64,000 nt of DNA, from positions 1 through 64,000 of the forward strand of contig JAVBUH010000014.1 in NCBI GenBank assembly GCA_031555505.1, read 5' to 3'. The position numbers and the translations under genes are program-made. Source of the DNA: JAJDIA01 sp031555505 (GTDB taxonomy: Bacteria > Bacteroidota > Bacteroidia > Bacteroidales > Tannerellaceae). Under the pieces are notes generated by a model that did not search any database, had not been told where the DNA came from, and was given only the letters and a program-made list of their open reading frames with translations. This document shows positions 7,456-16,070 of this stretch, piece by piece (the first letter of the stretch is position 1; each line of letters starts with the position of its first letter).

Positions 7456-10400
7456 TCAAAGAAACACTTCTTCGATTTTATCCAATTCTACATACCAAAG
7501 GAAGCCGTTGACCTTTTTATACCCCATTTCACGGATTAGTTTCAGGTAATTGCGTACCTGGGACTGGTAGCGTTTGTCTTCCTTTTCGCCGAACTTATAA
7601 TCAATCACTGTGGCTTTGCCGTTACTGATCATTACCCGGTCGGGGCGTCGGGACGACCCTTTGTCGAAAAGGATATTAACTTCGTTCAACACCCGGGCGT
7701 TACCATCGTACCATTCGGCTATGACAGGACGTTGCAATAAGCCTGTCAACCGATCAGTCAACTTCAGGGATTCTTCTTTATTGATCATACCTGCCAGCCG
7801 GTAACTTTCTACGGCCGGGGTTATATCTGCGTCGGTCCGGATACGGCTCAATACTTCGTGCATCAGGGCGCCATGTTTCCGCTGTTCGTAGGCAAACAGG
7901 TACTCTTTGGCGTGCAAGCGGAGGCGCAGCCGGTCTCCGGGAGCAATAGAAGCTAACTGACTCACTGTTTCTTCCACGGGTCCGCCGGTCTTATCCTTGG
8001 CTTCGTCCGGATGCCACCATGCCCCGGTTTCATAGAGGCCTGTTTCCCAGTCGAACTGGCCAGGCAACGCCGGCATTTCTTCTCCGTCACTGCCTGCTTC
8101 TGTTTCGGTAGACAGTCCGGACCACAATAAATCGGCGATGGAAACGATCTTTTCAATCTCCCCATTATGCTCGTTGATCTTTTTGGGGCGGGGGGCAAAC
8201 ACGATCAGTTCTTCTTTGGCACGGGTAAAGGCCACATACAGTGTATTGAGGTTGTCGATGCAGGCATGTAGTTTTTCCTTGAAATAATCAGTGGCGAAGA
8301 TGGTCTGTGCCAACACTTGTCCGTAGCGTACAGGCACGAGGTGCAAGCGGTTGAAAGGTGCTTCTTTGGGTTGGCACCAGAGAATCACCGGTTTGGCAGG
8401 TTTGTGATCGATCTCCCAGTCGCCGAAAGGCAGGATCACCACCTTGAAGCCCAATCCTTTCGATTTATGTACTGTCAGGATACGGATCGCATTCTGGTTG
8501 TCGGGTGTGGCAATTGTTTTTTTATATCCCGTCTCGTCCCACCAGGAGAGGAAGCGGTTCATATCCGCACTTTCTTTCTGGGCGAACTCGGTCACCATAT
8601 CCAGGAATGCCTGCAGGAAAGCTTGTTCGTTGGCAGCGAAACGGGGGGAGAAGAGACGGTACAGACCTTCGGTGGCTTCGTATAAAGAGAAGCGGGCCAA
8701 CAAACGAAGTTCATTTTTTATGCCCGGCGGAAAATCTGCCTCCATCGCAGAGGTTCCACACATCGATACAAAGTATGCAAAACGGGCAATCGCTTCCCGC
8801 GTAGGATCGTCGGGTTGGCTCAAATGGCGCAAGAGTACGATCAGGAAACGGACAGCGGGCGAACTATTTACAAACAACGCATCGTCCGAGATGATATCGT
8901 AGGCATACCGATCCGACGGGTGTTCTTCTTTCCATGTCAGCAGCTTATCGGCAACCAACGCACCTTCCTGGTTGGTGCGGGTCAGGATCGCGATATCTTT
9001 CAGCGGGTACCCCTTGTCCTGCAGTTGTTCAATTACCCCCGGCAATCGCTCCAATGCTTCTTCTTTCCAGTCACCGGGGCCATCTTCTTTTTCCCTGGTC
9101 AGGAACTCCACCCGCACATGGCCAGCCTTTTGCCGGAAGGGAGGAGCTACCAACTGATCCGCCTTGCTGTAGGCCGACATGATTTTGGTGGCAAAGGATG
9201 CCCGTTCCGCCTCATGCAATGAAGAGGTATCGAGTGCTTCGTTGTACAGGCCTTGCAGAAGGGCAGGAGTAACGGCGAAAAGGGCGTTGTTGAATGCTAC
9301 GATCTGTTGGCAACTGCGCCAGTTCTCTTCCAGCGTTTCGGCTTTCAACTGGTTGCCGGCAAAGTCTTGTTCTACCTGTTGATCCAGTAATTCCCAGTCC
9401 GAGTTACGGAAGCGGTAAATACTTTGTTTCACGTCTCCTACAATCAGGTTCGCATGCTGATGTGCCATACTCTCCTTCAGCAGAGGGAGGAAATTGTTCC
9501 ACTGCATACCACTTGTGTCCTGGAATTCGTCGATCATGTAATGGTCGATTGTCGTACCTGTCTTTTCGTAGATAAAAGGAGTCTCGCTGCCGTCGATCAC
9601 TTTGTGCAGCAGTTCGGTGGTATCGGCAATCAGCATCACGTTTTTTTCTTCCCGGTAGGCAGCGATCTGGCGGTTTACGTCGGTCAGGATGCCCAGCGTG
9701 TAATAGTAACGTGAAATCTCTTTGGCGGTATGGTAAGCTGTCAGGTTATCGAATAAGGCGATGATGGCACAAACGCAGTCGTTCAGTCCTTCTTCGTATA
9801 CCCGTAAAATCCGTTCACGCGTCTCTGCCGGTGTAGTCTTTTTGCAGTAGCCATCGATGTTGCCGGCCAGCCCGGTAAAGGTATTGGTGGGCGGTTTCAT
9901 TTCTCCCCGTACCAGTTTCTCAAAATAGCTTTGAAGGGTTTGACTGCCTTTGTTGTAATCGGTAGCTTCCAGTCCGTGCCGTGTCATCAGCGAGAGTCCC
10001 AATTCGCCCAGCCGTTTGGCCTCTGCTTCGATCTGACGGATGATGGTATACAGATCGTTCCGGTAGGTTTCCAACGCCTGTTTGTCTTCCGTGTCTTTTC
10101 CGCTTCTCTCGCTAAAGGATTTGTAGCTTTCCTTGAACAGTTCGCCGGCCAGGGCTTTGATCTCCCGGCGGAGGTTCCATTCACCGCCATTCTCAATCCT
10201 ATCTTCGGCAAAGCGAAGTAACCAACCCAACAGCTCTTTGTGCTCCGGTTTTTCAAGGTTGCCCAATAAGCGGTCAATGGTTTCCGTCAATACCAGATCA
10301 CGGTCCATCTCAATCCCATATCCACCCTGCAATCCTATTTCGCGGGTAAACGCCCGCATGGTTTGCTGAAAGAAGCGGTCGATCGTACTGATATTGAAAG

Positions 10401-10695
10401 CCGAGTAATCGTGCAGGATAGCGATCAACGTATCATACGCCTTTTTACGCACTTGTGGCTCGGTTAAAGCGTATCGCGCACAGATCTCCGGGATATAATC
10501 ATTGCTCTTGCCGGTAGCCATTTTATGTAATGCATCGATGATACGGGCCTTCATCTCTTCCGTCGCCTTATTGGTAAAAGTCACAGCCAGGATATGGCGG
10601 TAGGCATACGGGTGGTTGAATAGCAGCATCAGGTAATCACCGGTCAACCGGTAGGTTTTCCCGGCTCCTGCAGAGGCTCTGTATACGGTCAGCAT
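7456..10695 (-). CDS. UvrD/RecB-like (AddA-type) helicase-nuclease
   Basis: 1079-residue superfamily 1 helicase for double-strand-break processing. Walker A is at residues 7-15 (ASAGAGKTY), motif II DEFQDT near 392, motif V TVHKSKGLGFKVVIL near 755, and motif VI YVAFTRAKEEL near 820. The C-terminus has a PD-(D/E)XK nuclease block: LMHEVLSRI, then RRPDRV, then VIDYKFG, then a Q..NYL helix. This order is that of AddA/RecB. The usual AddB/RecC-like partner is not adjacent: neighbours are the SUI1 gene (21 bp upstream) and psd (56 bp downstream). Confidence 0.88.
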   Translation of the reverse strand: MLTVYRASAGAGKTYRLTGDYLMLLFNHPYAYRHILAVTFTNKATEEMKARIIDALHKMATGKSNDYIPEICARYALTEPQVRKKAYDTLIAILHDYSAFNISTIDRFFQQTMRAFTREIGLQGGYGIEMDRDLVLTETIDRLLGNLEKPEHKELLGWLLRFAEDRIENGGEWNLRREIKALAGELFKESYKSFSERSGKDTEDKQALETYRNDLYTIIRQIEAEAKRLGELGLSLMTRHGLEATDYNKGSQTLQSYFEKLVRGEMKPPTNTFTGLAGNIDGYCKKTTPAETRERILRVYEEGLNDCVCAIIALFDNLTAYHTAKEISRYYYTLGILTDVNRQIAAYREEKNVMLIADTTELLHKVIDGSETPFIYEKTGTTIDHYMIDEFQDTSGMQWNNFLPLLKESMAHQHANLIVGDVKQSIYRFRNSDWELLDQQVEQDFAGNQLKAETLEENWRSCQQIVAFNNALFAVTPALLQGLYNEALDTSSLHEAERASFATKIMSAYSKADQLVAPPFRQKAGHVRVEFLTREKEDGPGDWKEEALERLPGVIEQLQDKGYPLKDIAILTRTNQEGALVADKLLTWKEEHPSDRYAYDIISDDALFVNSSPAVRFLIVLLRHLSQPDDPTREAIARFAYFVSMCGTSAMEADFPPGIKNELRLLARFSLYEATEGLYRLFSPRFAANEQAFLQAFLDMVTEFAQKESADMNRFLSWWDETGYKKTIATPDNQNAIRILTVHKSKGLGFKVVILPFGDWEIDHKPAKPVILWCQPKEAPFNRLHLVPVRYGQVLAQTIFATDYFKEKLHACIDNLNTLYVAFTRAKEELIVFAPRPKKINEHNGEIEKIVSIADLLWSGLSTETEAGSDGEEMPALPGQFDWETGLYETGAWWHPDEAKDKTGGPVEETVSQLASIAPGDRLRLRLHAKEYLFAYEQRKHGALMHEVLSRIRTDADITPAVESYRLAGMINKEESLKLTDRLTGLLQRPVIAEWYDGNARVLNEVNILFDKGSSRRPDRVMISNGKATVIDYKFGEKEDKRYQSQVRNYLKLIREMGYKKVNGFLWYVELDKIEEVFL

Positions 10696-10716
10696 GGTTT
10701 AACGGGTCTATTGGGA

Positions 10717-11061
10717 TCAGATGATCCGGCTTTTTATATATCCTTCTTTCTGGAGTATCTCCAATACCTTTTGCCTGAGATCGCCCTGGACGATCATTTC
10801 GCCGTCTTTGGCCGAGCCGCCTACACCACATTTCACTTTGAGCAACTTGCCCAAGGTCTCCAGGTCTTCGATGGTCCCCCGGAAGCCGGTTACGAGAGTC
10901 ACTACCTTGCCACCTCTGTTTCGTTTGTCGAGCGAGATGCGCAGTTGTTGCTTTTCTTTCGGCAGGGTATCTTCTTCTGCCTCATTACCGGTATTGTATG
11001 CATAGTCCGGATTGGTAGAATACATCACCCCCAGCCGGTCTTTCCAGTCGTTCTTTTTCAT
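10717..11061 (-). CDS. SUI1/YciH-type translation initiation factor
   Basis: 114-residue protein of the eIF1/SUI1 family. The core RGGKVVTLVTGFRGTIEDLE and the CGVGGSAKDGEMIVQGD motif are both present, preceded by a disordered charged stretch. In bacteria the family (YciH) affects stringency of start-codon selection on the small ribosomal subunit. It lies 21 bp upstream of the helicase gene and is probably co-transcribed with it. Confidence 0.9.
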   Translation of the reverse strand: MKKNDWKDRLGVMYSTNPDYAYNTGNEAEEDTLPKEKQQLRISLDKRNRGGKVVTLVTGFRGTIEDLETLGKLLKVKCGVGGSAKDGEMIVQGDLRQKVLEILQKEGYIKSRII

Positions 11062-11081
11062 GCGATTTTACTTAGCTGAAA

Positions 11082-11089
11082 CAAAAGTA
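11082..11089 (-). promoter_or_regulatory. Promoter -7 box of SUI1-helicase operon
   Basis: Minus-strand TACTTTTG, 20 bp upstream of the SUI1 start codon at 11061; matches TAnnTTTG. Confidence 0.55.
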
Positions 11090-11163
11090 CGGATATTTAT
11101 CTATCTTAGATGCAACTTCAGGGATGGTATTTTCATCATATATTCTGAGAGCGTAGATACTAT

Positions 11164-11730
11164 ATGGACGAACAGCAGTTGATTGCAGGATGCATGCGGG
11201 GTGAATCGTGGGCTCGTAAAAGAGTTTACGAGCAATACGCTCCTGCCATGATGAGCGTTTGCATGCGTTATGTGAACGACAGAGAAACAGCGCGCGACTT
11301 GTTGCAGGACGGCTTTGTGAAACTGTTCGTCAAGATAGGCACGTATACGGGCAACGGCTCGTTCGGGGGCTGGATCCGGCGGATCTTCGTCACCACCGCT
11401 CTCGAATATTTGCGGGCATCCCATGCGCTGAAAGGTAGCGTGATATCGATCGACGACTGTGCGCATGGTGTGTCTGCTGTTGATTACTCCGTATTAGACC
11501 GGCTTTCTGCCGACGATCTCATGGCGTGTGTGGCCACATTACCTCCCGGCTACCGAACGGTGTTCAACCTCTTTGCTATTGAAGGCTTCACTCACAGGGA
11601 AATAGCAGAAATGATCGGTGTAAGCGAAGTAACCTCCCGTACCCAGTTTATCCGGGCGCGGGCTTTGTTGCAACAACGTGTAATCCAATTAATGAAACAG
11701 GAAAATGCAAGAGCCAATGGATCCTATTGA
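11164..11730 (+). CDS. ECF-type RNA polymerase sigma factor
   Basis: 188-residue sigma-70 family protein. Region 2 spans about 15-90 (DRETARDLLQDGFVKLF, then FGGWIRRIFVTTALEYLR) and region 4 about 125-180 (LPPGYRTVFNLFAIEGFTHREIAEMIG). No region 3, as expected for ECF factors. The last 26 bp overlap the next gene in another frame, so the two proteins are coupled; that neighbour is the likely anti-sigma partner. The regulated genes cannot be deduced here. Confidence 0.93.
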   Translation: MDEQQLIAGCMRGESWARKRVYEQYAPAMMSVCMRYVNDRETARDLLQDGFVKLFVKIGTYTGNGSFGGWIRRIFVTTALEYLRASHALKGSVISIDDCAHGVSAVDYSVLDRLSADDLMACVATLPPGYRTVFNLFAIEGFTHREIAEMIGVSEVTSRTQFIRARALLQQRVIQLMKQENARANGSY

Positions 11731-13003
11731 ACATCCCGATCGTTTCAGCGAATATCTTCGCAAACGGCTGGAAAACCACCGGATGCCTCTTGAGGCAGAT
11801 GGGTGGGATGCGATTGATGCACGGTTGAACCGTCCGCCGGTTCTTCGCCGTCGGCTACTTGTAGCGGCCATGGTTGCGGCGGCTGTGCTGGCCGGTCTGG
11901 TTTGGCTGATCCGTCCGGTAGATACACCGTTGCCCGAAGAAAGGGCTGAACAGCCGGAGGTGTTAATGCCAACTCCAACTGAGCCGGAAATACCCTTGGC
12001 TGTTGCGCCGGAGCAACCATCGTCTCCAGCCGCTGTGACACCCGCTCATACACGTTTGCTTGCCGTGCAGACACCTACCGTACAGGCGGAAGAGCCGACA
12101 GTGGCTTCTATACCGGAACATACGGAGGATATAACTGAAGTTATACCTTCTGATAAGGCCACCGATGCGGTACAATCTCCTGCAAAACCTGCAGATTCCG
12201 GGAAGAAAAAGAGTGAGGCTACTGTGCCTGTAGACCCGAAGAATCGCCAACTATTTCTGACAGATAATGATCCGGTACAACGCCGGTCATCGTTACGTGA
12301 GCGTTCTTCCTGGCAGGTAGGTGTCGGTTTTGGTACGGATGGCAGTGTTTCTTTATCTTCTTTTGTGAACAGTGAAACAGAATATATGTTTGATTCCCCA
12401 AACAATTCAACCACCTCCCCAATAGGTAGTGGGTATAATAATAAAGATCAATGGTCACTGTCGGCTATCAGTAAACCGCCCAGCAATACCCAATATAGTG
12501 ATATTACCTATCATCTGCCCTTATCTTTCGGACTGACGGTACGTAAGAATCTGTCGTCACGTTTTTCCGTCGAGAGCGGATTGATGTATACGTATCTTCA
12601 TAATACCTACCGTGGACATAATGAAGTACGTTCTCAAAGTGAATATCATCTGCATTACCTGGGCATTCCTGTTAATGCGGTGATTTACCTTACTTATCAG
12701 ACGAAGTGGAATGTCTATCTGTCTGCCGGCATTATGGTTGAAAAAGGTATTTATTCCAACTATACAACTGCCTATTATCAGTCCAATGGAGAGGCTTCTA
12801 CTTACTCTGATGAAGCTACCCTTCGCGGTTTACAATGGTCCATCAATTCAGCACTTGGTATCTCTTATCGTATTCTCCGTCACTGGAGCCTGTATGCCGA
12901 ACCGCGTTTCTCTTACTTCTTCGATAATAACCAGCCCGAAACAATCCGCACCGAACACGCTGCCACCATTGGTATTGGCGGCGGTATCCGGTATGAGTTT
13001 TGA
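11705..13003 (+). CDS. Anti-sigma-like N-terminus, inner-membrane helix and C-terminal outer-membrane barrel
   Basis: 432 residues in an unusual order. Residues 1-50 are charged and would be cytoplasmic (DRFSEYLRKRLENHRMPLEADGWDAIDARL). A single transmembrane helix spans about 51-69, followed by a Pro/Glu/Thr-rich linker to about 195, then a region from about 201 (SSWQVGVGFG) to the end with alternating aromatic/glycine pattern of an OmpA/PF13568-like barrel, closing with YEF. It overlaps the sigma gene by 26 bp. I infer an anti-sigma role for the N-terminus and an outer-membrane role for the barrel, giving a protein that could bridge the envelope. Neither role is proven. Confidence 0.75.
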   Translation: MQEPMDPIEHPDRFSEYLRKRLENHRMPLEADGWDAIDARLNRPPVLRRRLLVAAMVAAAVLAGLVWLIRPVDTPLPEERAEQPEVLMPTPTEPEIPLAVAPEQPSSPAAVTPAHTRLLAVQTPTVQAEEPTVASIPEHTEDITEVIPSDKATDAVQSPAKPADSGKKKSEATVPVDPKNRQLFLTDNDPVQRRSSLRERSSWQVGVGFGTDGSVSLSSFVNSETEYMFDSPNNSTTSPIGSGYNNKDQWSLSAISKPPSNTQYSDITYHLPLSFGLTVRKNLSSRFSVESGLMYTYLHNTYRGHNEVRSQSEYHLHYLGIPVNAVIYLTYQTKWNVYLSAGIMVEKGIYSNYTTAYYQSNGEASTYSDEATLRGLQWSINSALGISYRILRHWSLYAEPRFSYFFDNNQPETIRTEHAATIGIGGGIRYEF

Positions 13004-13071
13004 TCAGTACCGGGCAAAACTAATGTCAAAAAAATAGTTCCTCATAAAAACAGGGGTATCTGATCGTTTGT

Positions 13072-13079
13072 TATCTTTA
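13072..13079 (+). promoter_or_regulatory. Possible -7 box of the MBL hydrolase gene
   Basis: TATCTTTA, one base from TAnnTTTG, 5 bp before the ATG at 13084; the transcript would be nearly leaderless. Confidence 0.35.
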
Positions 13080-13083
13080 CAGC

Positions 13084-13806
13084 ATGAAACTAGTTTATAT
13101 TTACCATAGCGGTTATGCGCTGGAAGCCGACGGATATGCCATCCTGATTGATTTCTACAAAGACACCGGAGCCGTGCCCGGCCAGGGATATGTACACGAG
13201 CAACTGTTGCAACGCCCTGGCAAACTGTATGTACTTGCATCGCACTTTCATCCCGATCACTTCAATCCGGAAGTGCTCGCCTGGAAAGAGCAAAAGGAAG
13301 ATATCGTGTATCTCTTCTCAAAAGATATCCTGAAACACCGGCGAGCCAAAGCTGACGATGCTCTTTATCTGCGAAAAGGCGAAATCTATGCTGACGAACA
13401 GTTGCGGATTACCGCTTTCGGTTCTACCGATGTGGGTGTTTCCTTCCTGATCGAAGCCGAAGGAAAACGAATTCTCCATGCCGGCGATCTGAACAACTGG
13501 CACTGGAAAGACGAGTCTACGCCTGATGAAGTAGCGAAAGCTGAAAAGGATTACCTGCGTGAATTGGAGGCGATTACCCAGGCTGCGCCCACATTGGATG
13601 TGGCCATGTTCCCTGTAGACCCCCGTCTGGGAACGGATTTTGCCCGAGGCGCCGAACAATTGATCGGCCGTATTCCAGTGAAGTTGTTTGCCCCGATGCA
13701 TTTCGGTGAATGGTATGATAAACTGTTACCCTTTAAGGCTTACGCCGAAGCGCATGGTGTACACTATGCCGGTTGGACAGCGAAAGGACAAAGCTGCGTG
13801 TTTTAA
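13084..13806 (+). CDS. MBL-fold metallo-hydrolase
   Basis: 240-residue cytoplasmic protein of the metallo-beta-lactamase fold. The metal-binding H54-F-H56-P-D58-H59 motif is intact, followed by HAGDLN (about 137-142) and a late APMHFGEW histidine. The closest general group is the UPF0173/YcbL-like single-domain hydrolases; substrate unknown. The gene is followed 18 bp later by a glyoxalase-fold gene, and the pairing with lactoylglutathione-type metabolism is only suggestive. Confidence 0.8.
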   Translation: MKLVYIYHSGYALEADGYAILIDFYKDTGAVPGQGYVHEQLLQRPGKLYVLASHFHPDHFNPEVLAWKEQKEDIVYLFSKDILKHRRAKADDALYLRKGEIYADEQLRITAFGSTDVGVSFLIEAEGKRILHAGDLNNWHWKDESTPDEVAKAEKDYLRELEAITQAAPTLDVAMFPVDPRLGTDFARGAEQLIGRIPVKLFAPMHFGEWYDKLLPFKAYAEAHGVHYAGWTAKGQSCVF

Positions 13807-13824
13807 TTTTAACTCAATAACATC

Positions 13825-14199
13825 ATGGAAATCAAGGGAAAATTCGATCATTTCAATATCAACGTATTGGATCTGGAGAAAAGTATGGCCTTCTACCACA
13901 AGGCGTTGGGGCTGACGGAGCATCACCGGAAAGTAGCGGCTGACGGTTCTTTCATTCTCGTCTACCTGACTGACGAGCAAAACCACTTCCTGTTGGAACT
14001 CACCTGTTTGCGCGACCGTAGTGAGGCATACGAACTGGGCGATAACGAAAGTCATTTGTGCTTTCGTGTGGCCGGCGATTACGATCAGGTTCGCGCCTTC
14101 CATAAGGAGATGGGCTGTGTATGCTTTGAAAACACATCAATGGGACTTTACTTCATCAACGATCCGGATGATTACTGGATCGAAGTCTTGCCTGCATAA
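13825..14199 (+). CDS. VOC/glyoxalase family protein
   Basis: 124-residue single-domain vicinal-oxygen-chelate protein. Candidate metal ligands occur at the family positions: H9 (FDHFNINV), a Glu in HFLLEL, and the penultimate-strand Glu in DDYWIEVLP. This pattern fits lactoylglutathione-lyase-like proteins, but many members have other substrates. Probably co-transcribed with the MBL hydrolase 18 bp upstream. Confidence 0.75.
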   Translation: MEIKGKFDHFNINVLDLEKSMAFYHKALGLTEHHRKVAADGSFILVYLTDEQNHFLLELTCLRDRSEAYELGDNESHLCFRVAGDYDQVRAFHKEMGCVCFENTSMGLYFINDPDDYWIEVLPA

Positions 14200-14238
14200 A
14201 AGAGTTTGCCTGCAGGGTGTTTTTTTAGGCCAAACGTA

Positions 14239-14268
14239 TTGCTTCTTGTTGTAAACGGCTTATATTTG
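14239..14268 (+). promoter_or_regulatory. Promoter of the glucokinase gene
   Basis: TTG at 14239-14241 and TATATTTG at 14261-14268 with 19 bp between, 45 bp before the ATG at 14314. Confidence 0.55.
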
Positions 14269-14313
14269 CTACCCATATCGATACTTCATTATTAATCTAT
14301 AAAAAATAAATCC

Positions 14314-15285
14314 ATGGAAAAGCCTTATGTAATAGGGATTGATATTGGTGGAACCAATACAGTATTCGGAGTTGTGGACGCAAGAGGTAGCATTTTGTAT
14401 AGCGGCTCTATCAAAACAGGCAAACACGCAGATGTGAAAGATTACATAGAAGAGCTCGGCAAGGGTTTGGATATGGTGATCGACCAGGCTGGTGGACACG
14501 ACAAAATCAAAGGGATCGGTGTAGGTGCTCCTAACGGGAACTATTACAACGGTTGTATTGAGTTTGCAGCTAATCTGCCCTGGAAAGGCAAAATTCCGTT
14601 GGCACAACTGATCAGCGAACGTTGCAAGGGTGTTCCGGTGACACTCACCAACGATGCTAATGCCGCTGCTATCGGCGAAATGACCTATGGCGTAGCCCGT
14701 GGCATGAAAGACTTTATTGTGATCACACTCGGAACGGGTGTGGGTAGCGGTATTGTGATTGGTGGCAATCTGGTGTACGGACACGATGGTTTTGCCGGTG
14801 AATTGGGGCATGTGATCATGCGCCGCCATAACGGACGGCTTTGCGGTTGCGGACGCCACGGCTGTCTCGAAGCCTACTCGTCGGCTACCGGTGTAGCCCG
14901 TACAGCTCGTGAATACCTGGAGATCCGTAAGGATGATAGCATCCTGCGCGATATCAATCCGGACGATATCACCTCGAAAGATGTATTTGAGGCTGCTATG
15001 AAGAATGATAAGCTGGCACTCGAAATCTTCGAATCCACCGGTGCAATCCTGGGTGAAGCTTTTGCCGATTTTATAGCTTTCTCCAGCCCCGAAGCGATTA
15101 TCCTCTTCGGTGGTCTGGCTAAAGCCGGCGACCTGATCATGGATCCAATTAAGAAATCATTGGAGAAAAACGTATTGAATGCATACGCAGGCAAAACCAA
15201 GTTGCTCTTCTCTCAACTAAAAGAAAGCGATGCTGCTGTACTGGGTGCCAGCGCATTGGGTTGGGAATCCAAAGAGATCGATTGA
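14314..15285 (+). CDS. glk: ROK-family glucokinase
   Basis: 323-residue cytoplasmic sugar kinase. ATP-binding GIDIGGTN at residues 8-15, catalytic TNDANAAAIGE, second phosphate motif LGTGVGSGIVIGG, and the ROK zinc signature with GELGH followed by C-G-C-G-R-H-G-C. The last identifies a ROK kinase rather than a regulator, as no DNA-binding N-terminus is present. Glucose is the most likely substrate given length and motif spacing, but other hexoses are possible. Own promoter and rho-independent terminator. Confidence 0.88.
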   Translation: MEKPYVIGIDIGGTNTVFGVVDARGSILYSGSIKTGKHADVKDYIEELGKGLDMVIDQAGGHDKIKGIGVGAPNGNYYNGCIEFAANLPWKGKIPLAQLISERCKGVPVTLTNDANAAAIGEMTYGVARGMKDFIVITLGTGVGSGIVIGGNLVYGHDGFAGELGHVIMRRHNGRLCGCGRHGCLEAYSSATGVARTAREYLEIRKDDSILRDINPDDITSKDVFEAAMKNDKLALEIFESTGAILGEAFADFIAFSSPEAIILFGGLAKAGDLIMDPIKKSLEKNVLNAYAGKTKLLFSQLKESDAAVLGASALGWESKEID

Positions 15286-15314
15286 TTCTATCATAGCCGT
15301 AAGGCCGAACATAC

Positions 15315-15344
15315 AGCCGGGGGCATCTGCTCCCGGCTCTTTTT
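15315..15344 (+). terminator. Terminator after glucokinase gene
   Basis: Stem AGCCGGG/CCCGGCT (15315-15321 with 15332-15338) followed by CTTTTTT. Confidence 0.75.
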
Positions 15345-15356
15345 TACACTTTTAAG

Positions 15357-15884
15357 ATGGAACATCCTTTACACCAATTCGTGTTTTGTCCTGTTTGCGG
15401 GAAGCCTTCGTTTGACGAGCGCAACGAAAAAGCCAAACAGTGCACAGTCTGTGGGTTTGTCTATTACTTCAACCCCTCAGCAGCAGTGGCCTGCTTTATC
15501 CGGAACAATCAGGGTGAATTGCTGGTGGTGCGACGTGCGAAAGACCCTGCCCGTGATACACTGGACCTGCCAGGTGGTTTTGTCGATATGCACGAATCGG
15601 CCGAATCGGCTGTGCGGCGTGAAGTAATGGAAGAGACAGGCTTGCAAGTCACTACCTGTCGCTACCTCTTCTCTCTTCCCAATATCTATCCGTATGCCGG
15701 ATTTGATGTGCATACCGTCGACCTTTTTTTTGAATGCTATATTGATCATTTTTCCTCGGCCCGTGCTGCCGATGATGCTGCCGGCATCGTTATCCTTCCC
15801 CTTTCTTCCCTTTCCCCTGAAGATTTCGGCCTGCATTCCATCCGGCAGGGCATCCGGCTCTATTGTGCGTATCCTGTTGAATAA
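15357..15884 (+). CDS. Nudix hydrolase with N-terminal zinc ribbon
   Basis: 175 residues. Four cysteines C11, C14, C29 and C32 form a zinc ribbon, followed by a complete Nudix box G74-x5-E80-x7-R88-E89-VM-E92-E93-x-G95-L96. Zinc ribbon plus Nudix resembles NudC-type NADH pyrophosphatases, but the protein lacks the full-length NudC N-domain, so the substrate is open: an (d)NTP, NAD-like or sugar nucleotide diphosphate. It stands alone between two plus-strand terminated units. Confidence 0.83.
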   Translation: MEHPLHQFVFCPVCGKPSFDERNEKAKQCTVCGFVYYFNPSAAVACFIRNNQGELLVVRRAKDPARDTLDLPGGFVDMHESAESAVRREVMEETGLQVTTCRYLFSLPNIYPYAGFDVHTVDLFFECYIDHFSSARAADDAAGIVILPLSSLSPEDFGLHSIRQGIRLYCAYPVE

Positions 15885-16012
15885 AAGCGATTACAAGTAG
15901 CAAGTTTCATAGTGGTTTCTTTAAAGTCTTACCCGATCATGCATCGTCCGGCTGTGTGCTAATATTAAGTCTTTTTTGTTAAATTACAGACAGCTACGTG
16001 GAGCATATTCTT

Positions 16013-16020
16013 TATCTTTG
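16013..16020 (+). promoter_or_regulatory. -7 box of TPR/barrel operon
   Basis: TATCTTTG, matching TAnnTTTG, 50 bp before the chosen start at 16071. Confidence 0.5.
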
Positions 16021-16070
16021 CTCCTTGAACTTTCAAGTGCGCGTTTGTGCTTGATAAAATCGGAACATTG

